From: Candidatus Saccharimonadota bacterium | GTDB taxonomy: Bacteria; Patescibacteriota; Saccharimonadia; Saccharimonadales; JAGQNJ01 | Direction: 5' to 3' | NCBI GenBank assembly: GCA_020428115.1 | Contig: JAGQNJ010000019.1 | Coordinates: 1 to 13,868 of the forward strand | DNA length: 13,868 bases | Shown here: positions 1-5,646 of the stretch, piece after piece | How the letters are laid out: each line of letters begins with the position of its first letter | Numbering within the stretch: the first letter of the stretch is position 1 | Notes under the pieces: model-generated | What the model was told of the DNA's origin: nothing | What the model saw: only the letters and a program-made list of their open reading frames with translations | The model's database searches: none | Made by a program: the position numbers and the translations under genes

Positions 1-197
1 CCTACACCCGCCTCCACACCAGCCCCCCCGACCACCCCCCGCGACAGCGCTGAGACAAGCGCCTCGCCAGGTTCAACGCCGCCACCTGGGGTTGCCCAAA
101 ATTCAGTGGCATCTTTTCCATCGTATGCCTTGAGCTTTACACACAATAGCTTATTGTCATAAACCACAATGCCGCGAACTGCAACTCGACGTTTCAT
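1..197 (-). CDS. Nudix hydrolase, N-terminal part (runs off the left edge)
   Basis: The minus strand reads 65 codons from ATG at 197-195 to the window edge without a stop. The start resembles a Nudix domain: MKRRVAVRGIVVYDNKLLCV, then FWATPGGGVEPGE, which is the strand leading into the Nudix box. In the GX5EX7REUXEEXGU pattern G39, E45, R53 and G60 are in place. The three metal-binding glutamates expected at 54, 57 and 58 are all glycine (GGG codons), and codon 59 is GCT. Nudix enzymes hydrolyse nucleoside diphosphates linked to another moiety, and need these glutamates for Mg2+. So either the copy is catalytically dead or the first ~40 bases carry errors at a contig end (see findings). The start is backed by TATACT seven bases upstream, with no room for a ribosome site. 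It is divergent from the gene at 241. The substrate cannot be judged. Confidence 0.72.
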   Translation of the reverse strand, partial: MKRRVAVRGIVVYDNKLLCVKLKAYDGKDATEFWATPGGGVEPGEALVSALSRGVVGGAGVEAGV

Positions 198-204
198 ACG
201 GCTA

Positions 205-210
205 AGTATA
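205..210 (-). promoter_or_regulatory. -10 box (TATACT) of the Nudix gene
   Basis: TATACT on the minus strand ends seven bases before the ATG at 197. That spacing places the transcription start at or next to the start codon, giving a leaderless mRNA. No convincing -35 hexamer lies at 16-18 bases upstream. Confidence 0.5.
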
Positions 211-215
211 ACGTA

Positions 216-234
216 TTAAACCTGCTACAATTGA
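216..234 (+). promoter_or_regulatory. Extended -10 promoter of the methyltransferase-like gene (repeat copy A)
   Basis: TG at 223-224 and TACAAT at 226-231 form an extended -10 (TGnTACAAT), nine bases before the ATG at 241. It shares TAAACCTGCTACAATT with copy C (before 1892) and CTGCTACAATTGACGT with copy B (before 908). These identities are longer than a -10 box alone requires. There is no clear -35 box and no Shine-Dalgarno. Confidence 0.6.
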
Positions 235-240
235 CGTGGC

Positions 241-888
241 ATGAGATATCCTTTCAAAAGTGGTCGAATTCGCAAAATCGTAAATCAGGGAACTGAAGGG
301 GTTGACTACCTTTTTTGGAGAGAAAAAGGATTTGATATACAAAAAACAATAAATGGCCTCCAGGGTGAAATTCTGGAAATAGGCGGCCCGACACCAGACG
401 GATATTTCTTTTTAGACGAAGTAAATTTTACAAGAAAAGCTATAATTGCAAACCTTGAAGAAAAGCCATGGGAAGCAGAAGAATATAATCAAAAGTACGC
501 CAGGTATGTAGACAAGATAATTGATGTACGCGAGCTACCGTATGCAGACGGTACGCTGGGAATGATATTTTTCTCTGGACTAACTGTCTATTCAGACGAC
601 ATTAAGGTTTCGTCACAGAAGCAGGCGGACGGTCTGTTGCATAAAGCATACTCTGAGCTTGAGGCGGTTGGGCTTGGCATTTTAAAGCCAGCTGATGCAG
701 AAGTTTCACTAAGAGTAATGGCGGGCCTCGAAGCATACAGATCCCTTGAAAGTGGGGGCCTGCTTATCACAGATGGGTATCTACCTGAACTACTTGCGCT
801 AGAAAGGATTGGTTTTAAACGCAAGGCGCTGATCTCTGTTTATGATGATCAGCCGACACTATATTATGAAATGGTTTTCGAAAAATAA
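241..888 (+). CDS. Class I SAM-methyltransferase-like protein
   Basis: This is a 215-residue soluble protein. What can be seen is a methyltransferase-like Rossmann layout: a glycine-rich motif I (EILEIGGPTPDG, 43-54), an acidic strand end with post-motif residues (DVRELPYADGTLGMIFFSG, 95-113), and a late hydrophobic strand LESGGLLITDG (169-179) before a closing beta hairpin. In the family motif I binds S-adenosylmethionine and the reaction is methyl transfer; the acceptor is unknown. The region 114-168 is a long helical insertion with no motif I know. The gene leads a run of four enzyme genes (kinase, ATP-grasp ligase, FolC), which suggests a small-molecule substrate. Start: ATG 241 sits nine bases after an extended -10, so translation is probably leaderless. 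The methyltransferase call is by pattern only, and a degenerate non-catalytic fold is possible. Confidence 0.6.
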   Translation: MRYPFKSGRIRKIVNQGTEGVDYLFWREKGFDIQKTINGLQGEILEIGGPTPDGYFFLDEVNFTRKAIIANLEEKPWEAEEYNQKYARYVDKIIDVRELPYADGTLGMIFFSGLTVYSDDIKVSSQKQADGLLHKAYSELEAVGLGILKPADAEVSLRVMAGLEAYRSLESGGLLITDGYLPELLALERIGFKRKALISVYDDQPTLYYEMVFEK

Positions 889-902
889 CTGCTACAATTG
901 AC
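889..902 (+). promoter_or_regulatory. Extended -10 promoter of the kinase gene (repeat copy B)
   Basis: TG at 890-891 and TACAAT at 893-898 lie wholly in the 19-base gap between the TAA stop at 886-888 and the ATG at 908. The 16 bases CTGCTACAATTGACGT match copy A exactly. Spacing from -10 to ATG is nine bases, as in copies A and C. Confidence 0.6.
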
Positions 903-907
903 GTATT

Positions 908-1870
908 ATGAGTGATAGCTTTGAGCGGCGCATTGACTTTGATGGCGATATTAGCGACGTCGTTGATAGGGTTGCTGCAGATTATGGCCTAGGTGCAGTG
1001 CATGAACACAGCCTAATTGAAGCAGGATTCCAGGACTATAATGTTCGTGCGGGAATGACATCGGGTGAGTACCTGATAAAAATATTCGCTCAGTCACGCG
1101 GTGAGGGTGAAGCTCAGCGATACACGGATATTATAGAGGCGGCGATAGCAGCAGGCGTCAATCATCCTCCATTGCTGAAAGATGGCAATAATCAGTCACT
1201 ACATGTGGACATAGAATCTGGGCTGAAGCTGGCTGTAATGGGTTTTGTACCAGGCGCGACATACAAGGAATTGGGCAGAGCACCCAGTACGGATGAGTTA
1301 AAAAAAATTGCTGAGCAAGCAGTAAAAATCAATAGTATTAGTATGAAACCAGTGTATTTATTTGACACATGGGCGGTCCCAAATATCCATTGGATGTACG
1401 ATCAGGTCAAAGACTACTTGGATGAAGCAACAAAGATCTTGGTGCAACAGGCCATGAATCTGTACGATGCCATACCAGCAGAGCTACCTACGGCTTTTGT
1501 GCACGGAGACATAATTCAGACCAACACGATACTAGGCGATGATGACAAAATTTACATTATTGATTTTGCTGTAGCAAATATTTATCCACGTATTCAGGAG
1601 CTTGCGGTCATGGCAGCAAATCTCATGCATGATGGCAAAATGCCACTTCCGGAGCGTGTTGATAGTGTGCTCGCTGCATATCTAAGTGCTGGTGGTAAGC
1701 CACTAAATAACTTAGAGCAGAAGCACCTGCTGGATTACGCGACTGCGAGTGCTGCAATGGAATGTATGGGCGGATACTATGAGCGGTATATAAGTAAAGA
1801 TGATTCGGATGAGGTAGGTTACTGGATCCAGGTGGGCAAACAGGGCCTAGAAGAAGCTCCCAAATCCTAA
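908..1870 (+). CDS. Aminoglycoside phosphotransferase (APH)-fold small-molecule kinase
   Basis: This 320-residue protein has the hallmarks of the APH / choline kinase / homoserine kinase II superfamily. They are a nucleotide-loop lysine in YLIKIF (K58), the catalytic-loop motif FVHGDIIQTN (H199, D201, N206) and the metal-binding DF motif in YIIDFAVAN (D219). Family members move the gamma-phosphate of ATP to a hydroxyl on a small molecule, including sugars, amino alcohols, homoserine and antibiotics. Length is usual for the family. No signal peptide or membrane segment is visible, so it acts in the cytosol. It lies between the methyltransferase-like and ATP-grasp genes under its own copy of the cluster promoter element, which argues for a biosynthetic step rather than antibiotic resistance. 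The acceptor cannot be deduced. The leaderless start at ATG 908 is well supported by the promoter spacing. Confidence 0.82.
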   Translation: MSDSFERRIDFDGDISDVVDRVAADYGLGAVHEHSLIEAGFQDYNVRAGMTSGEYLIKIFAQSRGEGEAQRYTDIIEAAIAAGVNHPPLLKDGNNQSLHVDIESGLKLAVMGFVPGATYKELGRAPSTDELKKIAEQAVKINSISMKPVYLFDTWAVPNIHWMYDQVKDYLDEATKILVQQAMNLYDAIPAELPTAFVHGDIIQTNTILGDDDKIYIIDFAVANIYPRIQELAVMAANLMHDGKMPLPERVDSVLAAYLSAGGKPLNNLEQKHLLDYATASAAMECMGGYYERYISKDDSDEVGYWIQVGKQGLEEAPKS

Positions 1871-1884
1871 ACCTGCTACAATTA
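1868..1884 (+). promoter_or_regulatory. Extended -10 promoter of the ATP-grasp gene (repeat copy C)
   Basis: TG at 1874-1875 and TACAAT at 1877-1882 fall in the 21-base gap after the TAA stop at 1868-1870, nine bases before ATG 1892. TAAACCTGCTACAATT is identical to copy A; its first three bases are the stop codon of the kinase gene. Confidence 0.6.
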
Positions 1885-1891
1885 AGGTAAG

Positions 1892-2749
1892 ATGGCTACT
1901 AACGTTGGTGATGCAAATTTCGAGTGGGTAAGAGAACGAGATTTCGTGCGCCATATTCAATCTGCATGTGATGAGCGCGGTGTTGATGTTGAGTGGATGT
2001 CCGACTATTGGCTAGCAAGGTTGAGCCAGCAAGATCAAGAAGCATGCTTTGTTCTTGGATACAACTTTCCACTTAATACGGCAAGTTCTTCTAAGGTCGC
2101 GTCGGATAAGTCAGCAACATACTGCGTTTTGCAGTCTGCTGGTATAGCTGCAATACCGCACCTGCTTATTAGGCCAGATTCAGATGGGCAAATAGCTGAT
2201 ACCCTTGGGAGTAAACTAGATGAAGCTGGTCTGCCAGCGGTCGTAAAACCAAATAGTAAAAGTGGTGGCATGGGTGTCCGCCGGGTTACCTCGTTTGAAG
2301 AGGCGCTTGTAACAGGAGGCGATCTTGCAAAGAGATTTGGTGCTTTGGCCATAGGGCCGTATGTGCAGATTGAGCACGAGTATCGAGTCGTTATGCTCGA
2401 CGACGAACCACTACTCAGTTTTGAAAAGGTATTGAGCCACGACGCTATGAGCGAATCGGTGAACGGCGCAGCTGGCTTAGCAAAACACAATCTTTTGGCT
2501 GGCGCAAAACCAGAGCTAATAGAGTCAGATGTAGTCATTGAGGATCTCCACGAAATTGCCGAGAGGACAATGTCCGAATTAACGCTAAGGTTTGCTTCAG
2601 TAGACATTGTTTGTGTTGATGGTGAGCTTCAGGTTTTAGAAGTAAACAGCGCTGTTTCGTTAGAAAAGTTCAGCAAATCTTCTGAAAACCACTATCACAG
2701 AGCCGGTGCAGTATACGCTCGTGCTGTTGAAGCATGTTTCGATAAGTAG
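1892..2749 (+). CDS. ATP-grasp ligase, RimK / glutathione-synthetase-like
   Basis: This 285-residue cytosolic protein has an ATP-grasp domain from about residue 70 to the end. Visible elements are the entry segment ASDKSATYCVLQSAGI, the strand-loop VVKPNSKSGGMGVRRV whose lysine and glycine-rich loop grip ATP, the segment IEHEYRVVMLDD with the usual E-x-R pattern, and the metal-binding end DGELQVLEVNSAVSLEKFS (Glu and Asn). ATP-grasp enzymes join a carboxylate to an amine through an acyl-phosphate. The RimK branch includes ligases that add glutamate to proteins or to the tails of cofactors (MptN, CofF). The FolC-like gene starts 12 bases downstream, so the two ligases are probably co-transcribed. 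The start is set by an extended -10 nine bases upstream. The substrate is unknown, and an amino-acid ligase acting on a peptide or cofactor is my best inference. Confidence 0.78.
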   Translation: MATNVGDANFEWVRERDFVRHIQSACDERGVDVEWMSDYWLARLSQQDQEACFVLGYNFPLNTASSSKVASDKSATYCVLQSAGIAAIPHLLIRPDSDGQIADTLGSKLDEAGLPAVVKPNSKSGGMGVRRVTSFEEALVTGGDLAKRFGALAIGPYVQIEHEYRVVMLDDEPLLSFEKVLSHDAMSESVNGAAGLAKHNLLAGAKPELIESDVVIEDLHEIAERTMSELTLRFASVDIVCVDGELQVLEVNSAVSLEKFSKSSENHYHRAGAVYARAVEACFDK

Positions 2750-2761
2750 TAGGGTAAGGCT

Positions 2762-4042
2762 ATGAAGAGCTTTGTAAGCATGCCAGAAGTTGAAGTATTC
2801 TTAAGTGGTTTCATACCACGAAATATGAATAAAGGGTCGTATACACTTGACAGGATGCACAAGCTCATGGAATATCTCGGTAATCCACAAGAGCAGTATA
2901 GATCTATTCATATTGCTGGGACATCTGGAAAAACCTCTACAGCATATTTTGTTCGTGCGCTATTAGAACAAGCGGGTAAAAAAACTGGCTTAACTGTTTC
3001 ACCGCACATAGTAGCCATAAATGAACGAATTCAAATACACGGCGACCCGCCATCAGATACCAAGTTTCTGAGTTACTTTAACGAGTTTGTAAAAATGATC
3101 GAGAAAAGTAAACTAGAGCCAACATATTTTGAACTACTTATTGCATTTGCCTATTGGGTATTTGCTAAGGAAAAGGTAGATTACGCCGTAATTGAAACTG
3201 GCATGGGCGGATTGCTTGATGGCACTAACGTAATAAAACGCAAAGACAAAATCTGCGTGATTACGAGTATAGGATTTGACCATACTCATATACTTGGCGG
3301 AACCATACCAGAGATTGCTGCTCAAAAAGCAGGGATCATTAACGCAGGAAATCATGTGTTAGCAATTCAACAGGACAAAGATGTAATAGGCCTCATAAAA
3401 AAATTTGCCATTGACCATGGTGCTACCTTGCAGGTAGTGGACAGCCAAAGGCACAGCAGCACCATACCGGAGTTTCAAAATGACAACTGGAATCTAGCAC
3501 GCGCGGCGGTTAACTATGTCCTTGCCCGAGATAATCTAGGTACACTCTCTCGCGAACAGATAAATGTAGCGAAAAAACAACAGCCACCAGCTCGAATGGA
3601 GATATTTGAAGTTGACGGCAGAACCGTTATTATCGATGGTGCGCATAACGGTCAAAAAGTACAGGCTTTAGCAAAGGCAATCCAAATCAAATACCCAAAT
3701 ACAAAGTTTCTGGTTGTCTTTAACATGATAAAAACACCAAACAATAAGCTACGAGAATGCCTCGAGGTATTACTACCAATAACCAAACAGTTTGTATTTA
3801 CAGAATTTAGTGTATCGCAGGATTATGACAAAAGGTCATACAGGGCAGATCTAGCGGAGAATATCGTAAAAGAGCTCGGGCATAAAAATGCAGTAAAGTG
3901 CAGCAATCCAAGAGATGCCTACAGGTATATACTTTCTACCAAAGAGACACACTGTTTAGTAACAGGATCACTGTACCTCGCTAGTCAGGTTCGGAGTCTG
4001 ATCGTAATGCCAAAACAACAAGCTCATCAGGCTCAAGGTTGA
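2762..4042 (+). CDS. folC: FolC-type Mur ligase (folylpolyglutamate / dihydrofolate synthase family)
   Basis: This 426-residue protein is collinear with FolC over its full length. It has the P-loop HIAGTSGKTS (49-59), the following GLTVSPHIVAINERIQIHG, the family signature ETGMGGLLDGTNVI (145-158), ITSIGFDHTHILGGTIPEIAAQKAGII with the conserved QKAG lysine (189), IIDGAHN (290-296) opening the C-terminal domain, and LVTGSLYLASQVR near the end. The family activates a carboxylate with ATP and adds glutamate, either to dihydropteroate or to the gamma-glutamyl tail of folate. The usual GTNGKGS P-loop reads GTSGKTS here, closer to other Mur ligases, so the substrate could differ from folate. AGGG seven bases before the ATG is a weak ribosome site, and the gene follows the ATP-grasp gene by 12 bases. 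A folate-scavenging organism could use it to retain imported folate. Confidence 0.85.
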   Translation: MKSFVSMPEVEVFLSGFIPRNMNKGSYTLDRMHKLMEYLGNPQEQYRSIHIAGTSGKTSTAYFVRALLEQAGKKTGLTVSPHIVAINERIQIHGDPPSDTKFLSYFNEFVKMIEKSKLEPTYFELLIAFAYWVFAKEKVDYAVIETGMGGLLDGTNVIKRKDKICVITSIGFDHTHILGGTIPEIAAQKAGIINAGNHVLAIQQDKDVIGLIKKFAIDHGATLQVVDSQRHSSTIPEFQNDNWNLARAAVNYVLARDNLGTLSREQINVAKKQQPPARMEIFEVDGRTVIIDGAHNGQKVQALAKAIQIKYPNTKFLVVFNMIKTPNNKLRECLEVLLPITKQFVFTEFSVSQDYDKRSYRADLAENIVKELGHKNAVKCSNPRDAYRYILSTKETHCLVTGSLYLASQVRSLIVMPKQQAHQAQG

Positions 4043-4044
4043 GC
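4031..4044 (+). terminator. Short perfect hairpin over the folC stop codon
   Basis: GCTCAA-GG-TTGAGC is a perfect six-base-pair stem with a two-base loop that includes the TGA stop. No T-tract follows, so it is not a classical intrinsic terminator. It may be a 3'-end stabiliser or a weak terminator ahead of the toxin-antitoxin promoter. Confidence 0.3.
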
Positions 4045-4066
4045 AGCAATAGGCAGAAGAGAAATG

Positions 4067-4096
4067 TTGACGCCACGTATACATAAATGATACAAT
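4067..4096 (+). promoter_or_regulatory. Strong promoter of the toxin-antitoxin operon
   Basis: TTGACG (4067-4072), an 18-base spacer and TACAAT (4091-4096), with an extended TG at 4088-4089. This is one of the two best -35/-10 pairs in the window. The -10 ends six bases before ATG 4103, so the transcript should begin at the start codon. Confidence 0.7.
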
Positions 4097-4104
4097 TATT
4101 GTAT
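4090..4104. promoter_or_regulatory. Palindromic operator candidate over the -10 box and start codon
   Basis: ATACAAT-T-ATTGTAT is a perfect inverted repeat with seven-base arms around one base. It covers the whole -10 box and the first bases of the antitoxin start codon. A second, shorter palindrome GTATAC lies at 4077-4082. RHH antitoxins bind such repeats as dimers to repress their own operon, so this is the natural candidate site. Confidence 0.55.
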
Positions 4105-4327
4105 GGCATCAAAAACTTTCAACATATCACTTCCAGAAGATCTCGTGAAGAAAATCGATAAGCAGGCGAAGAAAGAGTATTCCAGCCGAAGTGATTACAT
4201 TCGCAAGTCTCTAACCAACCAGTTAAAGAGCGAGGGTGAATCAGTAGAAGACAAAGAAGTAATTACGGCAGCCAAGCAGATACTTAGTCGCTACCGTAAA
4301 GACTTCGAAAACTTAGCTGACCGATGA
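4103..4327 (+). CDS. Ribbon-helix-helix (CopG/Arc-type) antitoxin
   Basis: This 74-residue protein starts with the RHH pattern: a polar beta strand KTFNISLP (4-11), helix A from about 12 to 25 and helix B from about 28 to 41 (SRSDYIRKSLTNQL), the usual dimeric DNA-binding fold. The charged tail (residues 43-74, EGESVEDKEVITAAKQILSR and beyond) is predicted helical and would be the part that wraps and inhibits the toxin. The stop overlaps the toxin start (ATGA at 4324-4327), a typical toxin-antitoxin arrangement with translational coupling. The protein probably represses its own promoter through the palindrome at 4090-4104. Doc toxins are classically paired with Phd-fold antitoxins, so an RHH partner is a less familiar pairing. 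Confidence 0.85.
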   Translation: MASKTFNISLPEDLVKKIDKQAKKEYSSRSDYIRKSLTNQLKSEGESVEDKEVITAAKQILSRYRKDFENLADR

Positions 4328-4707
4328 AACGCATCAGGGTAGAGCAATTGCTCGAGCTGCATGTGCTGGTGATCCAAGAAACAGGTGGCAGTAATGGTCT
4401 ACGTGATTTGGGTAGGTTGGAGTCTGCTGTAGCGGCACAACACCAATCAGTATTTGGGGAGTCGCTGTACAAAACTATCTATGAGAAAGCTGCAGCGATT
4501 TGTCGTGGAGTTATTGCAGACCACCCATTCGTTGATGGCAATAAGCGGACCGCCATGCTTGCGTGCATCACGCTGCTCGAAATCAATGGGTATGTCTTTA
4601 GTGCTAAACAAGGTGAAATTGCAGACTTTGCTGTAGGTGTCGCTGTAGAACATTTGGATATTCCAGCGATTGCTGCGTGGCTCAAGGCACATGCCAAAAA
4701 GGCCTAG
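4324..4707 (+). CDS. doc: Doc-type Fic-fold toxin (death-on-curing family)
   Basis: This 127-residue protein carries the Fic/Doc core motif HPFVDGNKR (67-75) inside ADHPFVDGNKRTAMLA. A lysine stands where AMP-transferring Fic proteins have the second glycine (HPFxDGNGR). In Doc this swap turns the fold into a kinase that phosphorylates elongation factor Tu and stops translation; that activity is inferred here from the motif. GLRDLGRLESAVAAQ (25-39) also matches the Doc N-terminal region. Length is normal for Doc. The start codon shares four bases with the antitoxin stop and has no Shine-Dalgarno, so expression should depend on antitoxin translation. All key residues (H67, D71, N73, K74, R75) are present, so the toxin looks active. 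Confidence 0.88.
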   Translation: MKRIRVEQLLELHVLVIQETGGSNGLRDLGRLESAVAAQHQSVFGESLYKTIYEKAAAICRGVIADHPFVDGNKRTAMLACITLLEINGYVFSAKQGEIADFAVGVAVEHLDIPAIAAWLKAHAKKA

Positions 4708-4733
4708 CTACTTGCAACAAGTAGTGCAATTGC
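4708..4733 (+). terminator. Hairpin pair after the toxin gene
   Basis: CTACTTG-CAA-CAAGTAG (4708-4724) is a perfect seven-base-pair stem starting right after the stop codon. It is followed by the palindrome GCAATTGC (4726-4733). There is no T-tract. It most likely marks the 3' end of the toxin-antitoxin transcript. Confidence 0.4.
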
Positions 4734-4742
4734 GCCAAGTTA

Positions 4743-4769
4743 TGGTATAGTTGTATTAATAAATGAGGA
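4743..4769 (+). promoter_or_regulatory. Extended -10 and Shine-Dalgarno of the two-TM protein gene
   Basis: TG at 4743-4744 and TATAGT at 4746-4751 make an extended -10. GAGGA at 4765-4769 is a Shine-Dalgarno seven bases before ATG 4777. Unlike most first genes here, this one has a leader of about 20 bases. A five-codon ORF (ATG 4763, stop 4778-4780) overlaps the main start as ATGA. Confidence 0.5.
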
Positions 4770-4776
4770 TACACCT

Positions 4777-5169
4777 ATGAAGAAGCAATTGGGTGAAGCG
4801 CTTCCAGAAATTGAAATTGTTGATGTGCGCGTGCTTGATGACGTCATGGCAACAGGGAACGAGACGCAGGTGCAAACTACAGATGTATACACGGGCGGTG
4901 ATCTACGGGTAGTTAGCATAACACTTGGCGTGGTGTCGGTGTTTTTTGCTGGTGCTGCAGCGGCAAATCAATCGACTGGCGATGCACTGTCTGAGGCACG
5001 AACACCTGCGATGTGGCAAGAAACCGCAGATGCGCTCAGAAGCTCAGCAGTTGAGGCGCACCAAACCGCAGCGTATGATGGCATTGCAGCGATTGTATTT
5101 GGGCTTGGTGCAGTTGGTGTACACTGGTTCACACGCAGGCGCAACCACACTACCGCTACAGGCAAATAG
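4777..5169 (+). CDS. Small membrane protein with two transmembrane segments, function unknown
   Basis: I do not recognise this 130-residue protein. The first ~44 residues are polar and acidic (EIEIVDVRVLDDVM) with no signal peptide. A hydrophobic segment at about 45-64 (VVSITLGVVSVFFAGAAAAN), a polar, probably helical loop (65-97), and a second segment at about 98-118 (AAYDGIAAIVFGLGAVGVHWF) follow. The end is basic (RRR at 120-122). By the positive-inside rule both termini should be cytoplasmic, with the 30-residue loop outside. It has its own promoter and a good Shine-Dalgarno. The next gene also encodes a small membrane protein, but each has a separate promoter, so a joint function is only a possibility. 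Confidence 0.7.
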   Translation: MKKQLGEALPEIEIVDVRVLDDVMATGNETQVQTTDVYTGGDLRVVSITLGVVSVFFAGAAAANQSTGDALSEARTPAMWQETADALRSSAVEAHQTAAYDGIAAIVFGLGAVGVHWFTRRRNHTTATGK

Positions 5170-5182
5170 TGCTTCAGCGTAT

Positions 5183-5211
5183 TTGACCTGTGGGATTAGC
5201 ATGTATATAAT
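5183..5211 (+). promoter_or_regulatory. Consensus-like promoter of the single-TM protein gene
   Basis: TTGACC (5183-5188), a 17-base spacer and TATAAT (5206-5211). The -10 ends 12 bases before ATG 5224, so the leader would be about five or six bases with no Shine-Dalgarno. It is the most consensus-like sigma-70 promoter in the window. Confidence 0.7.
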
Positions 5212-5223
5212 TCAGCACCAGTA

Positions 5224-5592
5224 ATGGTTGTAAAACAAAAACGCACGAAGACCTGGCTCATAATATGTCTTGTCATTGGGGCGATTATTGCTGCCGTTGT
5301 CTTGTGGTTTTTTATTGATAGCCGACGCCAGTACCAGAAGCGTGTTGACGTTGATGCCCAGTACTATCAGGAGGCATTGGGTATATGCGGGACAGAGCCG
5401 TTTATGATTGTGGAACAGCAGGATAACATCGAGGGCGTGCGACTAGATCATTATTACTATGCTCCAGGTACTCAGGCATACGATGATGCGCGCACTAAAG
5501 CCCTAAAGGGTGACTTATCCTATAGTTACGAGATTACCTATGTTTGTAGCCCATCGGACGCAAGCGCTACTGGTGCAGAACAAGCCCCATAG
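5224..5592 (+). CDS. N-terminally membrane-anchored small protein, function unknown
   Basis: This 122-residue protein has a basic N-terminus (KQKRTK) followed by one strong transmembrane helix at about 11-31 (WLIICLVIGAIIAAVVLWFF). That suggests a signal anchor with the rest outside the membrane. The outer part has a short charged stalk (DSRRQYQKRVDVD), a compact tyrosine-rich stretch (LDHYYYAPG) and exactly two outer cysteines, C55 and C108, which could form a disulfide. The last 14 residues are low-complexity Ala/Ser/Thr. I know no family that fits. An inverted repeat with seven-base arms (5566-5572 and 5594-5600) flanks the stop codon. Confidence 0.7.
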   Translation: MVVKQKRTKTWLIICLVIGAIIAAVVLWFFIDSRRQYQKRVDVDAQYYQEALGICGTEPFMIVEQQDNIEGVRLDHYYYAPGTQAYDDARTKALKGDLSYSYEITYVCSPSDASATGAEQAP

Positions 5593-5625
5593 GCAGTAGC
5601 CAGGTTAACCCCTTACAGAATAAAC

Positions 5626-5639
5626 TGTTACAATAGGAG
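5626..5639 (+). promoter_or_regulatory. Extended -10 abutting a Shine-Dalgarno of the NYN gene
   Basis: TGTTACAAT (5626-5634) is an extended -10 and is directly followed by AGGAG (5635-5639), seven bases before ATG 5647. If transcription starts at the usual distance (about 5641) the AGGAG is not in the mRNA, so the two elements may not both be used. A perfect palindrome GGTTAACC (5603-5610) sits where a -35 box would be. Confidence 0.5.
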
Positions 5640-5646
5640 TGTACCT

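Noticed and set aside
1..60. Variable region of a diversity-generating retroelement (adenine changes in the Nudix box)
   Set aside because: DGR mutagenesis gives A to any base in surface-exposed lectin-like targets. Here only A-to-G is inferred, in a catalytic helix, and no template repeat or reverse transcriptase is in the window. Contig-end error is simpler.
908..1870. Aminoglycoside resistance gene
   Set aside because: The fold matches APH, but the broad family has many metabolic kinases. The gene sits in an enzyme cluster with no mobile element or other resistance gene, so resistance is not supported.
2035..2607. Long 190-codon open frame on the minus strand inside the ATP-grasp gene
   Set aside because: It is Ser/Ala/Pro-rich, has no family motif and no promoter, and lies fully within a clearly coding gene on the other strand.
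4067..4733. Mobile-element or integration scar around the toxin-antitoxin pair
   Set aside because: No integrase, transposase, flanking direct repeat or tRNA gene is visible, and neighbouring genes look intact.
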